Shown here piece by piece: positions 57,237-64,000 of a stretch of 64,000 bases of DNA (the first letter of the stretch is position 1; each line of letters starts with the position of its first letter). The stretch lies in NCBI RefSeq assembly GCF_014218295.1, contig NZ_AP023287.1:4092001-4156000 (forward strand), in the 5' to 3' direction. This stretch comes from Mycolicibacterium litorale (GTDB lineage Bacteria > Actinomycetota > Actinomycetes > Mycobacteriales > Mycobacteriaceae). Both the position numbers and the translations under genes were made by a program. The notes below the pieces were generated by a model. That model did no database searches, had not been told where the DNA came from, and saw only the letters and a program-made list of their open reading frames with translations.

Positions 57237-57685
57237 AGTTCCACAGCCGAGAGGCTTTCGACGCCGACCGTGAGAACATCGAGCTAGCGGTGCGTCTGCT
57301 GATTTCAGATGCGAAGCGGCGCAAGCGTTTTCAGATTGCGACAGTCTACGACCGCGCTCACAGTGAGCTAGTTGCCGAAGTGCTCGGAATCAATTCCGGT
57401 CCGGTCGTCGCGTATTCGGCCCGAGTCGGCGGCGTGATGGCGAATCGGACGGGTGCGGGCAGTATCACGTTTCATGACCGCCAACTGAGGGACTACCGAA
57501 TGGTAGTGCCGCTGACGGGCGATGACGGTCAGACAGTGACGGTCATGACGCGCTCGAATACCCCCCATGTTCTGCGGCTGGCCGACCTGACGGCATTCGT
57601 TGACGGCGGCGCGCGGTCGGCTACCGAGGGCGCGTTGACCTTCCGCCGCGGCCCGGCGCGGCTGTTTGGCGGCAACGGCTTTTAG
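57233..57685 (+). CDS. Unknown 150-aa element protein
   Basis: The ATG overlaps the integrase stop by 4 bp, so the two are co-translated. The N-terminus is a charged helix (FHSREAFDADRENIELAVRLLISDAKRRKRF) and the remainder is beta-rich (SITFHDRQLRDYRMVVPLTGDDGQTVTVM). No cysteine or catalytic motif is visible. I do not recognise the family. A role in integrase control is only suggested by the coupling. Confidence 0.8.
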   Translation: MKFHSREAFDADRENIELAVRLLISDAKRRKRFQIATVYDRAHSELVAEVLGINSGPVVAYSARVGGVMANRTGAGSITFHDRQLRDYRMVVPLTGDDGQTVTVMTRSNTPHVLRLADLTAFVDGGARSATEGALTFRRGPARLFGGNGF

Positions 57686-57756
57686 TCGGGTATGCTGAGC
57701 ACTGGTCATCCGGGTCACCGGAAACCCGCTCGCATCAAAATGGGCCGTGAGCGGCG

Positions 57757-57772
57757 AATCCCGAAGGGGATT
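57757..57772 (+). promoter_or_regulatory. Hairpin overlapping the ribosome site of the 57781 gene
   Basis: AATCCC-GAAG-GGGATT forms a 6-bp stem with its GAAGGGGA arm just upstream of the ATG at 57781. It could mask the ribosome-binding site and limit translation. Confidence 0.35.
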
Positions 57773-57780
57773 GACCAATC

Positions 57781-58005
57781 ATGCCCAACATCTCCCCCGA
57801 TGTCGCCAAATATCGCGCCTCCGTTGCGCGCCGGGTCCAGTCGTACCCTGCTGATCACCCCCGAGTCACCGAAGCCCGGCAGGCGCTCGCCTACGCCGCG
57901 CTGACCGAGCATGCGGCGCGCGTCGTCGCCAGTTGGCCGTCCCCAACCGAAGAGCAGCGCGCAAATCTCGCCGCACTACTGCGCTCCGCGGGCGGAATGC
58001 AATGA
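57781..58005 (+). CDS. Possible recombination directionality factor (phiRv1 Rv1584c-like), 74 aa
   Basis: The protein is helical and basic at the N-terminus and ends ARVVASWPSPTEEQRANLAALLRSAGG. This resembles the C-terminal half of the phiRv1 excisionase Rv1584c as I remember it (LAAAPPLTDEQRTRLAELLRP). Size, position after the integrase and phiRv1-like context agree. Excision control is therefore a reasonable but unverified call. Its stop overlaps the next start by 4 bp (ATGA). Confidence 0.75.
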   Translation: MPNISPDVAKYRASVARRVQSYPADHPRVTEARQALAYAALTEHAARVVASWPSPTEEQRANLAALLRSAGGMQ

Positions 58006-58133
58006 GCACCCCCAAGCGGCCGATTCACGATCAGCGGTGCCGGGGCTGCGGGAGGGTTTTGACCAGCCGCAAGACAGTCGAGCGCGGTTGGTGCAATCGG
58101 TGCTCTCTGGCGGTGAACGATGTCACCACCTGA
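58002..58133 (+). CDS. Zinc-ribbon peptide, 43 aa
   Basis: This short frame, coupled by ATGA to the preceding gene, encodes MSTPKRPIHDQRCRGCGRVL, then TSRKTVERGWCNRCSLAVNDVTT. The CRGC and CNRC pairs, 14 residues apart, form a zinc-ribbon-like arrangement. It overlaps the start of the replication gene by 14 bp. DNA binding or a structural role near replication is inferred only from the fold. Confidence 0.65.
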   Translation: MSTPKRPIHDQRCRGCGRVLTSRKTVERGWCNRCSLAVNDVTT

Positions 58134-60273
58134 CGAGAGAAGCCCGGACACCTTGGTCCGGGCCACCTCAACGACGCCAATCGCTGTAGCTGAGTCTACC
58201 GGCTTTGACACGCTTTTGGACGCACTGACCTATCGGGCCGATGAGTACCTGTCGGTATGCCATCAGCGCGGCGATGAGTTCCGCTCCGCGGTGATGGCAC
58301 CCGGCGCCGCGCCGCGCTACGCAGTGGAGTTGGGCAGTGGCGCCGATATGTGGTTCGGCGTCAATCCGACCTCAGGACCGGTCCGCGAGGGTGGCGGTCG
58401 CGGGCGGTCTGAGGACGTTACGCGGCTGGCAGCGCTGTTCTGCGATCTGGACGTCAAGCCGAATGCGTGCCCCGACTTCGATACTGCTGAGCGGATCATC
58501 GACGGGATATCGAGTGTCCTCGGACAGCGGCCGTCTGTCGTGGTGTTCAGTGGTCATGGGCTGCAGCCGTATTGGCCTGTCGATGACGGTGACATCACCG
58601 ACATGTTCACCACGGCCGACGCCGCGACGCTGCTGAGCCGCTTCGGTCGGCTCGTCGGGCGCGTGGCCGACGAGCACAAGGTGAAATGCGATGCGGTGTT
58701 CGATCTGGCGCGGGTGCTGCGCGTGCCGGGGACGGTCAACCACAAGAGCACGCCCGTTTCGGTCACCGCGCGCAGCGACCTCGGCGGCCCCCTGACGGTC
58801 GCTGAGGCCGACGAACGGCTCACCGAGGTAGGCATTGCCGCCGAAGCCGTCGACATCGGCTCACAGGCGCTTGTGTCACCGTCGGCCGATTGGGTGTTCG
58901 CCGATCAGACCTGCTCCTACGTCGCGGCGATAGTTGACGGTCTGGCTACCGACGCGCCGACGTCGGGCCGCAATCCGTGGGCGTGCAGTCAGGCCGTACG
59001 GCTGTGCTGCGCATGGCGTCTCGGCTGCATCACCCGAGAGGACTTCGGTCGCGCCGTGACCGCGCTCGAGACTCGGCTCTCGACGCTGCTGGCGACGACC
59101 GAACCACGGCGAGGTCTGCGGCGATATGAGCTTAGAGACGTGCTCGCACTGGGCCAGCAGCGCGCAGAGCGCAAGAGCGAAGATGAGGCGCGAGCGGAGC
59201 TCGGCGGGCATCGCCACATGGGCAGCGCGGATGACTTCTGGGGCACCGGGACAGAGCCGTCCATCAACGGTGCGGGCATAGAGCCAGACCCGCCGGCCGA
59301 CGAGCGCCCGGCGTACGCGGGTCTGCTGCTCACCCGTTCGGCGCTGCGGTCGCTGCCCGAACCTGAGCCCCTGATCGATGACGTGCTCGATCAGGGGACG
59401 TGCGCGGTGCTCTACGGCTACCGCGGCTCGCTCAAGAGCTTCACGGCATTCGATTGGGGCGCCAGCGTCGCCACCGGCCGACCGTGGCAGGGGAGACGCA
59501 CCGTGCAGCGCCGGGCGCTCTACGTCGCCGCTGAGGGCGCTCACGGCTACCCGGGACGTGCCGACGCCTGGGAGATCGGATGGCAACGACAGATCAGTGA
59601 CGGGGCGCTCGACGTGCTCCCACGGCCGGTTAATCTCATGGTGCCCGCGGAGGTGAGCGAGCTCGCCGCGCTGATCGAATGGGGCAGCTACGGGTTCGTC
59701 ATCCTCGACACCCTCGCGCGGTGCATGGTCGGCGGCGACGAGAACTCATCGCGCGATATGGGCACGGTGGTCGATCGGCTCTACCACTTGCTCGACAAGA
59801 CGCCCGACCGGCGTGGAGTGATTCTCGGCGTTCACCACACCGGCAAGGACGGCAAGACGCTTCGCGGGTCATCGGCGCTCGACGCAGGTGTCGACACCGT
59901 CTACGCGGCGGTGAGGGAAGGGTCGACCGTCACTCTCAGCCGAGAGAAGCGCAAAGACGGGCCTGAACCTGACCGTCACGCGCTGGCTCTTGACCCAATC
60001 CCCGGCACCGGTAGTTGCACCCTGAAAGCCGTCCACGAGGGTGTCTCAGCACCCGGTGAGACACCCGAGAGATCGGCGCAATTGCGTCTCATCGTGTCTC
60101 AGCATTTCGTCTCAACCGGAGCAACGGGCGCTGAGCTACGTCGGCTTGCGGTTGACGATGGCGGAATGTCGCGAGCGAGCTACTACCGGGCGCTGTCTGA
60201 TCTGCTGCAATTCGGCTATTTGGTCAACACCGGCACCGATAGCCGACCGTTCTACAAGGTGAACGATGAGTAG
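58120..60273 (+). CDS. Primase-polymerase/helicase replication protein
   Basis: The 717-residue protein has two halves. The N-terminal part carries primase-polymerase motifs: acidic residues 109 and 111 in LAALFCDLDVKP and the SGHGLQPYWPV segment of phage PrimPol proteins. The C-terminal part (about 410-620) is a RecA/AAA_25-type ATPase with Walker A YGYRGSLKSF (from about residue 432), Walker B FVILDTLAR (about 524-532) and HHTGKD. A C-terminal winged-helix-like segment (GMSRASYYRALSDLLQFGYLV) follows. This should prime and unwind DNA for element replication. Repeated GTCTCA sites lie inside and after its 3' end. Confidence 0.9.
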   Translation: MSPPDERSPDTLVRATSTTPIAVAESTGFDTLLDALTYRADEYLSVCHQRGDEFRSAVMAPGAAPRYAVELGSGADMWFGVNPTSGPVREGGGRGRSEDVTRLAALFCDLDVKPNACPDFDTAERIIDGISSVLGQRPSVVVFSGHGLQPYWPVDDGDITDMFTTADAATLLSRFGRLVGRVADEHKVKCDAVFDLARVLRVPGTVNHKSTPVSVTARSDLGGPLTVAEADERLTEVGIAAEAVDIGSQALVSPSADWVFADQTCSYVAAIVDGLATDAPTSGRNPWACSQAVRLCCAWRLGCITREDFGRAVTALETRLSTLLATTEPRRGLRRYELRDVLALGQQRAERKSEDEARAELGGHRHMGSADDFWGTGTEPSINGAGIEPDPPADERPAYAGLLLTRSALRSLPEPEPLIDDVLDQGTCAVLYGYRGSLKSFTAFDWGASVATGRPWQGRRTVQRRALYVAAEGAHGYPGRADAWEIGWQRQISDGALDVLPRPVNLMVPAEVSELAALIEWGSYGFVILDTLARCMVGGDENSSRDMGTVVDRLYHLLDKTPDRRGVILGVHHTGKDGKTLRGSSALDAGVDTVYAAVREGSTVTLSREKRKDGPEPDRHALALDPIPGTGSCTLKAVHEGVSAPGETPERSAQLRLIVSQHFVSTGATGAELRRLAVDDGGMSRASYYRALSDLLQFGYLVNTGTDSRPFYKVNDE
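60040..60065. repeat. Inverted repeat of the GTCTCA motif inside the replication gene
   Basis: GGTGTCTCA-GCACCCGG-TGAGACACC is a perfect 9-bp inverted repeat with an 8-bp spacer, marking the left edge of the motif cluster. Confidence 0.7.
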
Positions 60274-60378
60274 TCGCAGCAAATATCCGTCTCAGGACTG
60301 TCTCAGCGTGTCTCAATCGGCCGCAACAGTCTCAGTCTCACTCCACTCCTTTAGGAGTGAGACGGTGAGACGTGAGAC
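60043..60378. repeat. Cluster of 13 GTCTCA/TGAGAC motifs, candidate origin
   Basis: The 6-mer begins at 60043, 60057 (reverse), 60086, 60096, 60109, 60289, 60300, 60310, 60329, 60335, and in reverse at 60358, 60366 and 60373. Chance would give about 0.2 copies in this span. Several spacings are 10-11 bp, one helical turn, and orientation flips at the hairpin at 60344-60359. This resembles iterons for a replication initiator or a multi-site operator. Confidence 0.65.
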
Positions 60379-60559
60379 GGAGACGAAGCCCGAGAACGGG
60401 GTCGAATCCGTCGAATTGCCGCATGGCTTGCGAGCCTTGCTGATCGGTCATAGCGCGGTTGGCCCCAAGCCGCCAGAAGACCCAGAGCGAGCACGCCTGC
60501 GGCGACGTGCCCGCTCGGCTCGGCGTTACCGGCGCCGCGTGGAGAAATCGAATGAGTGA
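60266..60559 (+). CDS. Basic element protein, 97 aa, N-terminus encoded by the repeat cluster
   Basis: The ATG at 60266 overlaps the replication gene stop by 8 bp. Residues 10-40 (SQDCLSVSQSAATVSVSLHSFRSETVRRETET) are a direct translation of the GTCTCA repeats, so this part may not be under protein-level selection. The C-terminal half (LRALLIGHSAVGPKPPEDPERARLRRRARSARRYRRRVEK) is strongly basic and could bind nucleic acid. I do not recognise it, and coding status is uncertain. Confidence 0.45.
   Translation: MSSRSKYPSQDCLSVSQSAATVSVSLHSFRSETVRRETETKPENGVESVELPHGLRALLIGHSAVGPKPPEDPERARLRRRARSARRYRRRVEKSNE
60344..60359. other. Hairpin at the centre of the GTCTCA cluster
   Basis: CACTCC-TTTA-GGAGTG is a 6-bp stem with a TTTA loop at the point where the motif orientation inverts. 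It could be a nicking or melting structure or a terminator. Confidence 0.45.
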
Positions 60560-60623
60560 AAACCATTGCCCTACAACCAGATTGGAGTGGCGAAATGCAT
60601 TGCGACACAAGGAGATTCATCAA

Positions 60624-60890
60624 ATGAGCGCATTGCGCGGCGACGGGTCAACGAGTACACTTGAGGCATGTCATCGCAGGTCAGAGGGTTACTTAGCTTT
60701 TTTAAGTGGTTCTAGGCGGGGAGACTGCAGTCGCCGCCTGATCTCTATAGCAAGGCTAAATACCCCAGCGAAAGTTGTTGCGCCTCAAGGCGTTTCGTGC
60801 GTTAGCCCAGCGCGGAAGTCGTTGGATTGCAACGAATTTCGCCGCGATCAGCGCCGAAACGACCGGATTCCTGCCGGGGGTGTGATGTGA
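60624..60890 (+). CDS. Doubtful small protein in a lower-GC stretch, 88 aa
   Basis: The ATG at 60624 has AAGGAG at 60610-60615. The frame ends with a TGA that overlaps the next GTG start by 4 bp, the pattern of coupled genes. The product (MSALRGDGSTSTLEACHRRSEG to RRNDRIPAGGVM) has no recognisable domain and its codon use is weaker than its neighbours. The stretch 60560-60886 is visibly lower in GC and carries a promoter-like pair, so it may instead be a leader region. Confidence 0.3.
   Translation: MSALRGDGSTSTLEACHRRSEGYLAFLSGSRRGDCSRRLISIARLNTPAKVVAPQGVSCVSPARKSLDCNEFRRDQRRNDRIPAGGVM
60633..60661 (+). promoter_or_regulatory. SigA-like promoter for the late gene block
   Basis: TTGCGC (60633-60638), 17-bp spacer, TACACT (60656-60661). 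It precedes the small-terminase-like and capsid-like genes and lies in a lower-GC segment. Its position suggests separate control of the packaging-type genes. Confidence 0.45.
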
Positions 60891-61222
60891 GCAGCGGTTA
60901 TGCCCCGCGCGGCCTGCAGGCGGCCGGTCGACGGCTCTGGAAATCAGTGACCGACGAGTTTGATCTCAGCGAGCATGAGCGCATCCTCCTCGTGGAGGCG
61001 TGTCGCACCGTCGACACGCTCGACAGGCTCGCGATGGCCGCCGCCGAGGTCGACGGACCATCACCGATTTTGACCGAGGTCCGCCAGCAGCGGGCGACGC
61101 TCGTGAGGTTGCTGGGTGCGCTTGGTCTGCCCGACCCGGCGCCCAGCACGGACCCGGCGCCGAGCACATCCGGCCCGGTCCGCCAGCGCGCGGCGAGCAT
61201 GCGCAGGACTCGGTCATGGTGA
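60887..61222 (+). CDS. Small-terminase-like (P27 family-type) protein, 111 aa
   Basis: The GTG at 60887 gives a helical protein opening SSGYAPRGLQAAGRRLWKSVTDEFDLSEHERILLVEACRTVDTLDRL, followed by SPILTEVRQQRATLVRLLGALGLPDPAPS. This is the pattern of phage P27-type small terminase subunits, which recognise packaging sites. A disordered Ser/Pro/Arg tail ends the protein. No large terminase is encoded in the element, so if functional it would have to work with a helper phage enzyme. The assignment rests on pattern only. Confidence 0.75.
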   Translation: MSSGYAPRGLQAAGRRLWKSVTDEFDLSEHERILLVEACRTVDTLDRLAMAAAEVDGPSPILTEVRQQRATLVRLLGALGLPDPAPSTDPAPSTSGPVRQRAASMRRTRSW

Positions 61223-61497
61223 GGCGGAAAGAGAGGCCGGTCGGCGCGGTGAAGGACGCGAAGCTGACTGACTTTGACGAGTGGTGTCGCGCCGTCGGTG
61301 TGCACGTCGGCAATGACGTGTCGGCATGCGCCGATCCGCGCGCCGCTGTCGCCGCCCGATTCCACGCCTTCATGCAGTGGGTGGCAACCCGGCGAGCGCA
61401 CGCCGATGAGCACGGCTGGCCCGGGGGCGACTTCGAGCGGCGCATGCAGGAGTGCGTGGCGTACCCGGGAGAGCCTTTCGACCCGAACGACCTGTGA
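61219..61497 (+). CDS. Unknown element protein, 92 aa
   Basis: The GTG at 61219 (or ATG 61216) overlaps the preceding stop by 4 bp. The protein (RRKERPVGAVKDAKLTDFDEWCRAVGVH ... ARFHAFMQWVATRRAHADEHGWPGGDFERRMQEC) looks globular and helical with several Trp and His residues. It sits between the small-terminase-like and capsid-like genes, so a packaging role is possible. I do not recognise the family. Confidence 0.7.
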   Translation: MRRKERPVGAVKDAKLTDFDEWCRAVGVHVGNDVSACADPRAAVAARFHAFMQWVATRRAHADEHGWPGGDFERRMQECVAYPGEPFDPNDL

Positions 61498-61749
61498 AAC
61501 ATGACGTATCATCAAGTTGCCGACCGTTGTCGGCAGCAGGTGTGCCGCCGTTGTGGCCCTGCACTTTGCAGAACGTCGGGCCGTTGCCCGCTTCTGCGGG
61601 GCCGACGCCAGATCGCGCCGCCCGGGGCCGCTTTTCAACGGTCCTCCTTTCCCGTTCTTCTGTGGTTTTCGAGCGCTGGCGCATCTGGCGTCGAGCCCTG
61701 ACGCCCCGTTTTTGTTTTCCACAACCCATCATCGAAAGAAGGCTGAACA
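61498..61749 (+). other. Non-coding gap before the capsid-like gene
   Basis: No convincing gene lies in these 252 bp. A 7-bp hairpin with tetraloop, TGCCGAC-CGTT-GTCGGCA (61518-61535), follows the upstream stop and may terminate or attenuate transcription. A smaller stem, CTGCA-CTT-TGCAG, lies near 61558. A GAAAGAAGG ribosome site is at 61734-61742. Confidence 0.6.
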
Positions 61750-62862
61750 ATGCCGAAGTTGACGACCGACGCCGCCGTCCTGCTCCCGGATACTGAACTT
61801 GAGAGCCGCTCCGCGGCGTGCGCGGAGCGGCTCAATACCCGCATCGAGCGTGCTCGCGACGAGGGCCGCGACTTGACTCCGCGCGAGCACGATTTGTGCC
61901 AGGCGGACAAGGATGAGTTAGTCGTCATCCGCGACGCGACCGAAATTCGGGCCGCACGCCGTGCGGAGGGTGAAGCCATCGAGGCGCGGCGCCGCGAGAT
62001 CGGTGCGCAGATCGAATCGTTGCCGCGACCCGAGTCGCGGGCCGCGATTGGTGCGTTCGTCGAAGGACTGTCCCACGGTGTGCCAGTGCGAGTGCAGGTT
62101 GAGACGCGTGCGGTGACCACCGCCGTCGCCGGGGCCCGCGGCGCGGTGGCAACGGAATCAGTCGGCCGCCCGCAGTGGTTGTGGCAGGCCGCTGGCATCC
62201 CGTTCTATCAGGCGGATTCGCTCACGGTTAGCGGGCCGAAGTTCGCGGCACTGGTGGCCCGCGGCGCGACGGCCGAGGCGGGCACAAAGCCGAACATGAC
62301 GGACCCGACGTTGGAAAGTGAGACGTTGGCCGCTTTCGCCGTGGTCGAAGAAATCTCCGACCAGGTGGTCAGGTTCGGTGTCGGTGCGGCGGCGATCACG
62401 AACCGTCTCGCGTCGGAGGTGGTTTTCTCAGTGAATTCCGCGTTCGCCGATTCGTTGGAAGCTGCGGCCGGCACCCCGGTCACCTACGCCACGAGCCCGT
62501 CGCATATGGCCGACCTGGCAATCGCGCGGGTCTGGGCGAAGACGGGAGCGAAACCGACCGCCCTGCTGGTCAACTCGGCGGACTATCCGCTCCTGGCCGA
62601 TAAAGCCGCGGTCGGCCCCGGCGACGGCATCGGCACCGAGGTGGTGAAGTTCAACGGCACGACGTTGGTCGTCAACGATTCGATCACTGCGGGTGTCGCC
62701 GTTGCGCTCAACGGTGCCGCGTTCAGCGCGCACGGTACGGACGTGCTGTTGGCCAGTGCGCCCGACCTCGGCACGAACATGATCAAATTGCGCGCTGAGG
62801 CCTATGCGGCCTTGCTGCAACATGACGAAGGTGCCATCGTCGCGGTCGACCTCGCGGCCTAA
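61750..62862 (+). CDS. HK97-type major capsid-like protein
   Basis: The 370-residue protein begins with about 100 residues of charged helix (LESRSAACAERLNTRIERARDEGRDLTPREHDL...RRAEGEAIEARRREI), like the delta/scaffold region of HK97 capsids. A mixed fold follows with AEAGTKPNMTDPTLESETLAAFAVVEEISDQVVRFG, the segment typical of phage capsids near the P-domain. phiRv1 carries a comparable gene (Rv1576c). No prohead protease gene is present. A small satellite-sized capsid is an inference. It has a good ribosome site and is followed by a terminator. Confidence 0.82.
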   Translation: MPKLTTDAAVLLPDTELESRSAACAERLNTRIERARDEGRDLTPREHDLCQADKDELVVIRDATEIRAARRAEGEAIEARRREIGAQIESLPRPESRAAIGAFVEGLSHGVPVRVQVETRAVTTAVAGARGAVATESVGRPQWLWQAAGIPFYQADSLTVSGPKFAALVARGATAEAGTKPNMTDPTLESETLAAFAVVEEISDQVVRFGVGAAAITNRLASEVVFSVNSAFADSLEAAAGTPVTYATSPSHMADLAIARVWAKTGAKPTALLVNSADYPLLADKAAVGPGDGIGTEVVKFNGTTLVVNDSITAGVAVALNGAAFSAHGTDVLLASAPDLGTNMIKLRAEAYAALLQHDEGAIVAVDLAA

Positions 62863-62869
62863 AGAAGCT

Positions 62870-62918
62870 GAGGCCGACCGCCGTTTCCTCCTCGGAGCCG
62901 GTGGTGGCGGTCGGCCTC
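62870..62918 (+). terminator. Terminator hairpin after the capsid-like gene
   Basis: GAGGCCGACCGCC and GGCGGTCGGCCTC form a perfect 13-bp stem around a 23-nt loop, 7 bp after the stop at 62862. Confidence 0.7.
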
Positions 62919-63009
62919 TCAGACGCCCGACGCCCGGGGAATCATAGAAATCGGCTGGGACCGGCACACCCCCGACTTTGCTCCCCGGCGTCGGGTCTAT
63001 CCGGGTCTT

Positions 63010-63258
63010 CTATGTCGAGTCGCGGCGAGCGAGCGCGTTGACCCGTTCTTCCTCGATGTAGACGTCGAGCGGGAATTTTGTGCTCTTCGAGATTGAGACG
63101 ACCAGACCAGCGAGATAGGCCGCCACCGCCACCGCATCCGGTACGTCGAGCGATTCGGCGAGCGCCAGGTAGTCAGACGGCGCAGCCTTATCACCGAGTC
63201 GCTGAACCAACTCGATCATGGCGATGCCGTCGAGCGTGCGATCGTGTGAATTTGCCAT
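63010..63258 (-). CDS. Unknown 82-aa element protein near attR
   Basis: The ATG at 63258 has GGAAAGG about 10 nt upstream. The protein is helical (SHDRTLDGIAMIELVQRLGDK..DYLALAESLDVPDAVAVAAYLAGLVVSISKS), ending in a charged segment. It is the only gene of the element on the minus strand and ends toward the capsid terminator. No family is recognised. Its position, 46 bp from attR, is where satellites and prophages often carry accessory genes, but nothing indicates its role. Confidence 0.72.
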   Translation of the reverse strand: MANSHDRTLDGIAMIELVQRLGDKAAPSDYLALAESLDVPDAVAVAAYLAGLVVSISKSTKFPLDVYIEEERVNALARRDST

Positions 63259-63276
63259 TGTTGGGTAGCCTTTCCG

Positions 63277-64000
63277 TTAACCCTTGCTTGTAGACGTTGA
63301 TCCAAACCGGAACTCCACCACGTCCCCGTCGGCCATCACGTAGTCCTTGCCCTCCATGCGGACCTTTCCCGCCGCCTTCGCCGCCGCCATCGAGCCCGCC
63401 TCGACCAGATCGTCGAACGACACGATCTCGGCCTTGATGAAACCCTTCTCGAAGTCGCTGTGGATGACGCCCGCGGCCTTCGGCGCGGTGTCGCCCTGAT
63501 GGATCGTCCAGGCGCGCGCCTCTTTCGGGCCCGCGGTCAGGTAGGTCTGCAACTTGAGGGTGTGGAACCCGGCCCGCGCGAGCGCGTCCAGGCCGCGTTC
63601 GGTCTGGCCGATCGACTCGAGCAATTCCGCGGCCGACTCGTCGTCGAGCTCCTGCAGTTCCGCTTCGATCTTGGCGTCGAGGAACACGCAGTCGGCCGGG
63701 GCCACCAATTCGCGCAACTCGGCCTTGCGGGCCTCGTCGGTCAGCACCGACTCGTCGGCGTTGAACACGTACAGGAACGGTTTGGTGGTCATCAGGTTCA
63801 GCTCGCGCAGCAGGCTGGCGTCGGTGCCTGCGGCGAACAGCGTCTTGCCGCCGTTGAGCACCTCCTGCGCGGCGACCGCCGCCTCGAGCACGGGCTTGCG
63901 GTCCTTGTTGTTGCGGGCTTCCTTCTCCAGCCGCGGCACCGCCTTCTCCAGCGTCTGCATGTCGGCCAGGATCAACTCGGTCTCGATCACCTCGATGTCG
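63277..64000 (-). CDS. ychF: Redox-regulated ATPase/GTPase YchF, C-terminal part (5' end outside window)
   Basis: The last 240 codons are present: the coiled-coil (LILADMQTLEKAVPRLEKEARNNKDRK), KPFLYVFNADES, and the TGS domain (LQTYLTAGPKEARAWTIHQGDTAPKAAGVIHSDFEKGFIKAEIV...MADGDVVEFRF). YchF/Ola1 is a conserved P-loop ATPase linked to ribosomes and oxidative stress. The usual end VVEFRFNV is replaced by VVEFRFGSTSTSKG because attR lies in the last codons. The protein therefore keeps the whole TGS fold with an 8-residue foreign tail. Confidence 0.96.
   Translation of the reverse strand, partial: DIEVIETELILADMQTLEKAVPRLEKEARNNKDRKPVLEAAVAAQEVLNGGKTLFAAGTDASLLRELNLMTTKPFLYVFNADESVLTDEARKAELRELVAPADCVFLDAKIEAELQELDDESAAELLESIGQTERGLDALARAGFHTLKLQTYLTAGPKEARAWTIHQGDTAPKAAGVIHSDFEKGFIKAEIVSFDDLVEAGSMAAAKAAGKVRMEGKDYVMADGDVVEFRFGSTSTSKG
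63305..63321. repeat. attR core in ychF
   Basis: AACCGGAACTCCACCAC is identical to 55827-55843. It encodes part of VVEFRF on the minus strand. Sequence to the left is element DNA and to the right is native ychF. Confidence 0.88.

Larger units (their letters stand above)
55827..63321. mobile_element. phiRv1-like integrated element, 7.5 kb
   Basis: It is bounded by an exact 17-bp repeat and inserted at the 3' end of ychF. Genes run left to right: serine integrase, unknown 150-aa protein, possible directionality factor, zinc-ribbon peptide, primase-polymerase/helicase, small basic proteins, small-terminase-like protein, unknown 92-aa protein and capsid-like protein, with one reverse gene near attR. 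There is no large terminase, portal, protease, tail, lysis or repressor gene. Size and order resemble the mycobacterial phiRv1/phiRv2 elements. Helper-dependent packaging is inferred from the missing functions. Confidence 0.85.

Noticed and set aside
60680..60720. Very short frame starting MSSQVRGLLSFFKWF in the low-GC stretch
   Set aside because: It has only 15 codons and no independent support beyond a weak GAGG upstream.
61501..61701. A 66-residue frame between the 92-aa element gene and the capsid-like gene
   Set aside because: It has no ribosome site or codon bias, and its sequence is Arg/Ser/Cys-rich; a hairpin within it fits a regulatory gap better.

Overview
The window looks like the chromosome of a fast-growing mycobacterium (Mycolicibacterium type). 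It is high-GC with dense, often 4-bp-overlapping genes. It holds lineage markers (lpqW, typA, mutT2, pimE, an MmpL protein, Mce-associated proteins, mcr) in an order I recall from M. tuberculosis Rv1166 down to Rv1112 (ychF), read in reverse. Ortholog names rest on remembered synteny and motifs; no database search was possible.

Layout. 1-7.4 kb: two exported proteins with acidic tails flank an NmrA-like reductase, typA-lpqW and small genes. 7.4-11.8 kb: mutT2, a carbinolamine dehydratase, the PIM mannosyltransferase pimE (start region possibly damaged), two secreted Ala/Pro-rich proteins (one frameshifted), a DUF1059 protein and an HhH-GPD repair protein. 11.8-18 kb: a LytS/LytTR two-component system coupled to two sodium:solute (acetate-type) symporter modules. 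18-24 kb: an MFS transporter, an F420/PPOX enzyme, methyltransferases around DUF1697, a GntR regulator and a class III sirtuin. 24-31 kb: an intact MmpL protein with a methyltransferase, DoxX, then mcr-SDR-nitronate monooxygenase and a divergent crotonase. 31-42.5 kb: MFS, CPBP protease, extended SDR, gamma-carbonic anhydrase-like protein, a fasciclin protein, a thiolase-hydratase-FadE operon with a divergent GntR regulator, and a DUF3556 gene under a KstR-type operator. 42.5-54.8 kb: WS/DGAT-like acyltransferase, SDR, epoxide hydrolase with two orphan Mce-associated proteins, a kinase/PLP-lyase fusion, a class III cyclase and small genes.

54.8-63.3 kb is accessory. Three copies of a short sequence derived from the 3' end of ychF mark att sites. 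Between the first two lies a frameshifted seven-bladed RCC1-type gene. Between the last two lies a 7.5-kb phiRv1-like element: serine integrase, possible directionality factor, primase-polymerase/helicase, small-terminase-like protein and capsid-like protein, with no large terminase, portal, tail or lysis gene. A dense GTCTCA repeat cluster beside the replication gene is a candidate origin. The window ends inside ychF, whose C-terminal tail has been rewritten by the integrations.

Most of the chromosome here is envelope lipid and fatty-acid metabolism, redox enzymes and transport. The most unusual material is the stacked integration at ychF.
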